This document shows, in pieces, positions 44,025 to 49,099 of a stretch of DNA of 49,099 nucleotides. The DNA comes from Nocardia asiatica NBRC 100129 (GTDB lineage: Bacteria; Actinomycetota; Actinomycetes; Mycobacteriales; Mycobacteriaceae): the NCBI RefSeq assembly GCF_000308415.1, contig NZ_BAFS01000283.1, forward strand, positions 1 to 49,099, written 5' to 3'. The notes under the pieces are model-generated. The model had not been told where the DNA came from. It made no database searches and saw only the letters and a list, made by a program, of their open reading frames with translations. Within the stretch, counting starts at the first letter, position 1. Every line of letters begins with the position of its first letter. The translations under genes and the position numbers were made by a program.

Positions 44025-45278
44025 CTACTGGCGATAGCTGGCGAGGAAGTTGCCGAAGCGTTCGATGGCGACCGCGAGATCCCGCGCCCAGGGCAGCGTG
44101 ACGATCCGGAGATGGTCGTGATCGGGCCAGTTGAACCCGGTGCCCTGCACCATCAGGATCTTCTCCTGCAACAGCAGGTCCAGGATGAGCTTCGAGTCGT
44201 CGTGGATCTCGTACACGTTCGGATCCAGCTTCGGGAACGCGTACAGCGCGCCCTTCGGCTTCACACACGTCACGCCGGGGATCATGTTCAACCGCTCCCA
44301 GGCGACGTCGCGCTGTTCGAGCAGCCTGCCGCCGGGCAGGATCAGATCCTCGATGCTCTGATGCCCGCCGAGCGCGACCTGAATGGCGTGCTGCGCGGGC
44401 ACATTCGGACACAACCGCGACGAGGCGAGCAGGTCGATGCCCTCGAGGAATCCGGCCGCGTGCTCCTTGGGGCCGGTGATCGCGAGCCAGCCCGACCGGT
44501 AGCCGGCCACCCGGTACGCCTTGGACAGACCGTTGAAGGTCAGGCACAGCAGGTCGGGCGCCACGGTGGCCAGCGAGATGTGCTTGGCGTCGTCGTAGAG
44601 GATCTTGTCGTAGATCTCGTCGGCGAGCAGCAGCAGTTGATGTTTGCGCGCGAGGTCGGCGATCTGCTGGAGCACTTCGGCGGAGTACACCGCCCCGGTG
44701 GGATTGTTCGGGTTGATCACCAGCAGCGCTTTGGTCTTGTCGGTGATCTTCGATTCGATATCGGCGATATCGGGCTGCCAGCCGTTGGCCTCGTCACACA
44801 GGTAGTGCACGGGCGTGCCGCCGGCCAGGCTGGTCATCGCGGTCCACAGCGGGTAGTCCGGCGCCGGGATCAGCACCTCGTCGCCGTTGTCCAGGAGGGC
44901 CTGCATGGTGATCGTGATCAGTTCGGAGACGCCGTTGCCGAGGTAGACGCCGTCCACGTCCAGCTCGGGAAAGCCGGGCACGAGTTCGTAGCGGGTCACG
45001 ATCGCGCGGCGCGCCGACAGGATGCCCTTGGACTCGGAGTAGCCCTGGGCATACGGGAGCGCCGCGATGATGTCGCGCATGATCACGTCCGGCGCCTCGA
45101 ACCCGAACGGGGCCGGATTGCCGATATTGAGCTTGAGGATGCGGTGGCCCTCGGCCTCCAGCCGTGCCGCGTGCGCGTGTACCGGTCCACGGATTTCGTA
45201 GACGACGTTCTGTAGCTTCGTGGACTGCTCCAGAACACGCGGGGGGCGGTGCGGATGATGAGGACTCACCCGTCCCAT
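44025..45278 (-). CDS. PLP-dependent aminotransferase, AlaA/AspC type
   Basis: A 417-residue fold-type I aminotransferase. Motifs include LNIGNPAPFGFEAPD, GYSESKGILSARRAI, NPNNPTGAVYS, ADEIYDKILYD and the PLP lysine (about Lys253) in GLSKAYRVAGYRSGW, with the C-terminal Arg region LRIVTLP. It closely resembles the E. coli AlaA/M. tuberculosis Rv0337c group that converts pyruvate and glutamate to alanine and 2-oxoglutarate, though often annotated aspC. In M. tuberculosis it lies beside the iron-sulfur reductase gene; here the two are 9 kb apart. Confidence 0.92.
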   Translation of the reverse strand: MGRVSPHHPHRPPRVLEQSTKLQNVVYEIRGPVHAHAARLEAEGHRILKLNIGNPAPFGFEAPDVIMRDIIAALPYAQGYSESKGILSARRAIVTRYELVPGFPELDVDGVYLGNGVSELITITMQALLDNGDEVLIPAPDYPLWTAMTSLAGGTPVHYLCDEANGWQPDIADIESKITDKTKALLVINPNNPTGAVYSAEVLQQIADLARKHQLLLLADEIYDKILYDDAKHISLATVAPDLLCLTFNGLSKAYRVAGYRSGWLAITGPKEHAAGFLEGIDLLASSRLCPNVPAQHAIQVALGGHQSIEDLILPGGRLLEQRDVAWERLNMIPGVTCVKPKGALYAFPKLDPNVYEIHDDSKLILDLLLQEKILMVQGTGFNWPDHDHLRIVTLPWARDLAVAIERFGNFLASYRQ

Positions 45279-45378
45279 GGTGCCATCCGTCGCAACCCGA
45301 TAAATCGCCTGTCCGCGGTCACCACCGAGGTCCGTGCCCAGGACGGTGGCCGCGGCGACGCGAGATGTGACGCGTCAC

Positions 45379-46773
45379 TCAACCAGCCGAGCCGCCCGGC
45401 GGGATGCTCTTGGCCGCGGTGGAGCCGCAGAACTCCTCGATCCGCTCGTCCAGCCTGCGGGCCTCGATCGCGTCGCGGAAGGCCGGGGCCGCGATCCGCC
45501 TGCGCACACCGGTCAGCCGCTCCTCGAGCTGTGCGATGCGCTTGTCCTCGTCCAGCCCGAGCACCGGCTGCAGCGCCTCCGCCGCGCCGTCCAGGCTGCC
45601 GTTGATCAGATGAGCGGCCGCGCAGTCGACCCTGGCCAGGGCTTCCGCGCCGTAGGAGCGCTGTTCGGAGGGCCCGTTCGAGTACAGCTCGATGGCCCGC
45701 TGCGTGGCGCTGAGCGCGGGCTCGGCCTGACCGAGATGGATATAGGTGGCGCCCGCGTAGTAGTTGGATTTGGCGTCGTTGAACCCGAAGACGCCGCCCA
45801 CCTCGTCGTGCAGGGCGTCGGTGGCGGCGATCTCGCGGGCGTCGTCGGCCGCCCGGACGCAGCGGTCGGTGTCCGCGGCGCTGCCCAGTGCCGACCAGAT
45901 CCGCGCCTCGATGTTGAGCAGTCGCACGTGCGCGGTGGCGGACTCGGCGAACTCCTGCCCGCTCTGCGCGAGTTGGACCGCTCGGCGCGGGCGCTGCGAC
46001 CAGTACTCGATCAGCGCGTGCATGCCGCGCGTCCAGGCGCGAAGTCCATTGTGCCCGCACAATTCCGCGTAGGCCCACGCGGCGCGGATCTGCTCGCCCG
46101 CCGCGTCGTAGTGGCCGAGATCGGTGCTGGCGTTGGCGAGCAGGCCCGAAAGCGTGCCCGCCAGAAGATACAGATGACTGGTATCGGCCGGCCGCTGATG
46201 ACCTTCCAGCAGCCGGTACACCCGGCGGCGCACCCGCACCATCTCCACCATCATCGGAACCGGCGGAATATGCACATAGTCGTTCGCGATGCGTGTGACA
46301 TCCGCGTCGAGCTGTTCCAGCGTACTGGCGCCGACATTGGTGCTCTCGGCTTTGCCGGCGTGCTCGCTGGCCTCGTGGGCAGCCGCCATGATCAGATCCC
46401 TCTCCGAAATAGCCGCTAACGCAACACCTCTCATCGCACCGGCGTCTATGAGAGCCAAAAGGTCCGCGTCGCTCGAATAATGCACGCGCCCCGGGGCATC
46501 GGTACGCGCGTCGAATTCCGGCGGGACGGCTCGATCGACCAGAGGCTGATCGATCAATGCCGCGAACCGTGCCCGCACCACATCGTCGGACCTGGCCAGC
46601 GAGGTATCCAGAGCGGCTTGGTTGATCGGCCGTGGATGGACCCGGATGCCCCCGGCTTCCCACTTCGAGACCAAGCGTTCGTGTACGCCCAAATGGGCGG
46701 CGAATTCCCTGATGCTCATCCGCTTGGCATCGCGAAGGGCGCGGGCCTCTCTGCCTGACCAATGCCTGACCAC
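45379..46773 (-). CDS. XRE family regulator with TPR-like domain
   Basis: A 464-residue regulator. The N-terminal helix-turn-helix (about 8-40: ALRDAKRMSIREFAAHLGVHERLVSKWEAGG) is followed by a long alpha-helical TPR-like region (about 140-430). This architecture is common in actinomycete regulators tied to development or secondary metabolism. The best start is GTG 46773 with GGAAGGA 7 bases upstream; the frame extends without support to 46878. It is divergent from the small unknown gene at 46949 across a 175-base shared promoter region and may control it. Confidence 0.8.
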   Translation of the reverse strand: MVRHWSGREARALRDAKRMSIREFAAHLGVHERLVSKWEAGGIRVHPRPINQAALDTSLARSDDVVRARFAALIDQPLVDRAVPPEFDARTDAPGRVHYSSDADLLALIDAGAMRGVALAAISERDLIMAAAHEASEHAGKAESTNVGASTLEQLDADVTRIANDYVHIPPVPMMVEMVRVRRRVYRLLEGHQRPADTSHLYLLAGTLSGLLANASTDLGHYDAAGEQIRAAWAYAELCGHNGLRAWTRGMHALIEYWSQRPRRAVQLAQSGQEFAESATAHVRLLNIEARIWSALGSAADTDRCVRAADDAREIAATDALHDEVGGVFGFNDAKSNYYAGATYIHLGQAEPALSATQRAIELYSNGPSEQRSYGAEALARVDCAAAHLINGSLDGAAEALQPVLGLDEDKRIAQLEERLTGVRRRIAAPAFRDAIEARRLDERIEEFCGSTAAKSIPPGGSAG

Positions 46774-46948
46774 GGTGTCATCCTTCCGAACGAACTCCCT
46801 CCCAGAGTACGAGCGGTTTGTGAGCACGGCCACAAGCGAATTACGGCCTCTATCAAAGGCAGCGGAAGGGCAGCGCAAGGCGGGCAGGCAGGCGGTGCCG
46901 AATCCGGCTGCGGGCCGCGACCATTGAAGCGGAAGGCAAGGAGTCGCC

Positions 46949-47398
46949 GTGAATGTCGAGAAACTCAGGACCGTGGACGATTGGGTGGCGTTCTATCGGC
47001 ACGAGTTCGGGTTGCCGGTCACCGAGCGTGGCGGCTTCGCCATGCTACCGGTCACCGGACGCGTTTGCGTCGTCCACCTGCCGACCGCGCGGGCCGAGAA
47101 GGTCCGCGTCGCACTGGAACAACAGGGAACGAGGGGTCCCATGTTGGCCAGGCAGATCCGATGGAGTTTCCTCGCCGAGCCCGACAGCCGACCGGGACCC
47201 CAGGTGCTCGAGGTGCTCAATCGGCTGGATATCGGCCTGCCCGCCGTCGGCAGCGCCGTGATGTTGCCGACCGGTCTCGGCCGCTGGACCCGGGAAGGGT
47301 GCTTCTGGGTCAGCCCGCCGAACCGCGGTGACACGCTTCCACCGCTGTCCGTCATCCTCACTACGGCGCTTGCGGTGGGAGCGGGCGGCGGGGACTGA
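46949..47398 (+). CDS. hypothetical protein, primase/polymerase-like in general character
   Basis: I do not recognise this 149-residue protein. It starts at GTG with AAGGAG 6 bases upstream and reads MNVEKLRTVDDWVAFYRHEFGLPV, then a beta-alpha pattern with VCVVHLPTARAEKVRVALEQ and GPMLARQIRWSFLAEPD. The C-terminus has a LPTGLGRWTREGCFWVSPP segment. LPTG followed by WV... is faintly reminiscent of bifunctional primase-polymerase N-domains, but catalytic acidic residues are not evident. No signal peptide or membrane segment. It is divergent from the XRE regulator and converges on dcd. Confidence 0.65.
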   Translation: MNVEKLRTVDDWVAFYRHEFGLPVTERGGFAMLPVTGRVCVVHLPTARAEKVRVALEQQGTRGPMLARQIRWSFLAEPDSRPGPQVLEVLNRLDIGLPAVGSAVMLPTGLGRWTREGCFWVSPPNRGDTLPPLSVILTTALAVGAGGGD

Positions 47399-47479
47399 TC
47401 ACCTCCGCGATCAGCTCCCCGCTGCCGCCGGCCGGGTCCGCTTCTCCCCCACAGTCGACGAGGCGGACCCGGCCTCGGC

Positions 47480-48079
47480 TCAGCGTGATTCGGCGGCGTC
47501 GATCACCGCGGCCGAGATCGGGAAGTTGAGGTAGGACCGCGACGGGGTCGGTCCGCGCTGGCCCTGGTACTTGGAGCCCGCCACGGCACTGCCGTACGGA
47601 TGCTCGGCCGGGCTGGTCAGCCGCAGCAGGCACAACTGGCCGATCTTCATGCCGGGCCACAGCGTGATCGGCAGATTCGCCACGTTGGACAGTTCCAGCG
47701 TGATGTGCCCGCTGAAGCCGGGATCGATGAAACCCGCGGTCGAGTGGGTCAGCAAACCCAAGCGGCCCAGGCTGGACTTGCCTTCCAACCGTCCGGCCAA
47801 GTCGTCGGGCAGCGAGCACACCTCGAGCGTGGAGCCGAGCACGAACTCACCGGGGTGCAGCACGAACGGCTCGCCCTCGGCCGGCTCCACCAGGCTGGTG
47901 AGCTCGTCCTGCCGCTGCGCGGGATCGATGTGGGTGTAGCGGGTGTTGTTGAACACCCGGAACATCCGGTCCAGGCGCACGTCGATGCTCGACGGCTGGA
48001 TCAGGTTCTCCAGCAGCGGCTCGACGCCGAGACGCCCCGCGGCGATCTCCGCACGGATGTCACGATCGGAAAGCAGCAC
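47480..48079 (-). CDS. dcd: dCTP deaminase
   Basis: A 199-residue trimeric enzyme of the dUTPase fold that deaminates dCTP for dTTP synthesis. The start MLLSDRDIRAEI, the QPSSIDVRLDRMFRVF block, RLEGKSSLGRLGLLTHSTAGFIDPGF (Ser-Ser and Glu region of the active site) and PYGS..SKYQGQ..PTPSR are typical. The M. tuberculosis enzyme of this type (Rv0321) is bifunctional, also hydrolysing dUTP; the same is possible here. The ATG lies 112 bases from the divergent short-chain dehydrogenase start. Confidence 0.95.
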   Translation of the reverse strand: MLLSDRDIRAEIAAGRLGVEPLLENLIQPSSIDVRLDRMFRVFNNTRYTHIDPAQRQDELTSLVEPAEGEPFVLHPGEFVLGSTLEVCSLPDDLAGRLEGKSSLGRLGLLTHSTAGFIDPGFSGHITLELSNVANLPITLWPGMKIGQLCLLRLTSPAEHPYGSAVAGSKYQGQRGPTPSRSYLNFPISAAVIDAAESR

Positions 48080-48191
48080 GCGACGAGCGTAGCGCCTGTT
48101 CGGTGGGCCTCCTCAGGCGCACGGTGATAAATAGAGAGCGATATCCTCGCATTCATTCGGGCGACGCCGCCCGCGACCGAAGGGATGAACC

Positions 48192-48965
48192 ATGACCGAG
48201 GGCTCGCTGTTCGACCTCACCGGCCACGTCGCCGTCGTCACCGGAGGCAACTCCGGCATCGGCCTCGGGTTCGCGCGCGGGCTCGCCAAGGCCGGGGCCG
48301 ACCTGTGCATCGTGGGCCGCAACGCCGAGCGCAACCAGGCGGCCGCCGCCGAACTGCGCTCCTTCGGCGGGCGCGTGCTCGCGCTGAGCTGCGATGTGGG
48401 CGAGGAACAGCAGGTGGTCGACACCTTCGGCCGCGCGGCAGCCGAACTCGGCCGGATCGACTCCTGCTTCGTGAACGCCGGTGTCATGCAGGGCTTCATC
48501 CCGTTCGTGGAGACCGATCTCGCGGAATTCCGCCGGGTGACCTCGATCAATCTCGACGCCGCGTTCGTGACGCTGCGCGAAGCGGCGAAGGTCATGCTCG
48601 CGCAGGGCGAGGGCGGCAGCCTGGTCGCCACCGCGAGCCTCGCCGCCCGGCAGGGCGTTCCGCGCGGTCAGTCCTACGCGGCCAGCAAGGCGGGCTTGAT
48701 CGCCATGGTCAACTCGATCGCGGTAGAACTGGCCAAACACGGCATCCGCGCCAACTCGGTGCTGCCCGGGTGGGTCGAGACGCCGATGACCGAGGGGGCA
48801 TTCGCCTGGGACCGCTTCCGCGAACGCGTGCACCCGCGGATACCGGTCCAGCGCTGGGGTCAGCCGAGCGATTTCGAATCGGTCGCCGTCTACCTCGCCA
48901 GCCCCACCAGCGCCTACCACACCGGCGACACCCTGCTGATCGACGGCGGCTACAGCATGTTCTGA
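48192..48965 (+). CDS. short-chain dehydrogenase/reductase
   Basis: A 257-residue classical SDR. The cofactor motif is VVTGGNSGIGLGFA (about 14-27), NAG appears in FVNAGVM, and the catalytic YxxxK is in QSYAASKAG with a serine in ATASLAA. The C-terminal block is ANSVLPGWVETPMTEG. It resembles gluconate/2-deoxygluconate 3-dehydrogenase-type members, but the substrate is not predictable. GAAGGG precedes the ATG. A convergent gene end follows 16 bases after the stop. Confidence 0.92.
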   Translation: MTEGSLFDLTGHVAVVTGGNSGIGLGFARGLAKAGADLCIVGRNAERNQAAAAELRSFGGRVLALSCDVGEEQQVVDTFGRAAAELGRIDSCFVNAGVMQGFIPFVETDLAEFRRVTSINLDAAFVTLREAAKVMLAQGEGGSLVATASLAARQGVPRGQSYAASKAGLIAMVNSIAVELAKHGIRANSVLPGWVETPMTEGAFAWDRFRERVHPRIPVQRWGQPSDFESVAVYLASPTSAYHTGDTLLIDGGYSMF

Positions 48966-48981
48966 CGTCTCCCGGCGCTGC

Positions 48982-49099
48982 TCAGCGTGCCGCGACCGCG
49001 CGGACGGCCCTCGCTTGCACCGCCCCACCGTGCGCGCTATCGGCCTCACCGGGCATGGCGTCGAGCCAGCGGATCGCGGCGGTCGGTCCGGGGCTAGGG
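48982..49099 (-). CDS. C-terminal end of an unidentified protein (cut by window edge)
   Basis: An open minus-strand frame enters from the right edge and ends at TGA 48984-48982. About 38 codons have strong GC bias at third positions, as expected for coding sequence here, and include AAIRWLDAMPGEA. Too short to name. It would converge on the short-chain dehydrogenase. Confidence 0.4.
   Translation of the reverse strand, partial: PSPGPTAAIRWLDAMPGEADSAHGGAVQARAVRAVAAR

Overview
The window is very GC-rich with strongly GC-biased third codon positions. It carries mycolic-acid-bacterium markers: an HspR-controlled dnaK operon, iniBAC with its LuxR-type regulator, type II flavohemoglobins, and a fused membrane iron-sulfur reductase. 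It is almost certainly chromosomal DNA of a Nocardia or a close relative (Mycobacteriales). No insertion sequence, phage gene, CRISPR array, rRNA or credible tRNA was seen.

Layout. 1-6.3 kb: the 5' end of clpB (minus) under a HAIR operator overlapping a SigH-type promoter, then a quinone oxidoreductase, an LLM-class flavin oxidoreductase, a type II flavohemoglobin, a reductase-only relative of it, and a second flavohemoglobin facing them across a hairpin-rich gap. 6.8-11.2 kb: the dnaK-grpE-dnaJ-hspR operon (minus) with a terminator and a HAIR operator. 11.4-13.7 kb: an HxlR regulator, a zinc alcohol dehydrogenase and an endonuclease III-like protein. 13.8-21.1 kb: an iniB-iniA-iniC operon (minus), made of a giant Gly/Ala repeat protein split by one extra base plus two dynamin-like GTPases. 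21.4-26.9 kb: divergent from iniB, an Hsp70-like single-pass membrane protein, an IniR-like ATPase/LuxR regulator and a second, half-length Hsp70-like membrane protein. 27.1-29.9 kb: two paralogous secreted serine proteases. 30.0-35.3 kb: an NRDE/TANGO2 protein, a secreted glycine-rich protein, and the large iron-sulfur reductase, whose upstream region has a perfect CRP-type site. 35.4-38.7 kb: a SnoaL-like protein and two overlapping acyl-CoA dehydrogenases. 38.8-43.6 kb: a DUF218 protein, UDP-glucose dehydrogenase, a third Hsp70-like membrane protein and a YibE/F permease. 43.8 kb: a probable 6C small RNA. 44.0-49.1 kb: an alanine/aspartate aminotransferase, an XRE/TPR regulator with a divergent unknown gene, dcd, a short-chain dehydrogenase, and the 3' end of one more gene.

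The genes group into two stress modules. One is protein quality control (clpB, dnaK operon, HspR). The other is an envelope-stress module: iniBAC (membrane-remodelling dynamins induced by cell-wall inhibitors in mycobacteria), IniR, and Hsp70-fold membrane proteins without substrate-binding domains. From memory, the order resembles the Mycobacterium tuberculosis Rv0321-Rv0385 interval in reverse, with the udgA-aspC segment flipped. The most unusual points are the Hsp70-like/IniR/IniBAC arrangement, the split iniB, the CCCCTA boxes in the iniB divergent promoter, the 6C RNA, and the flavohemoglobin set.
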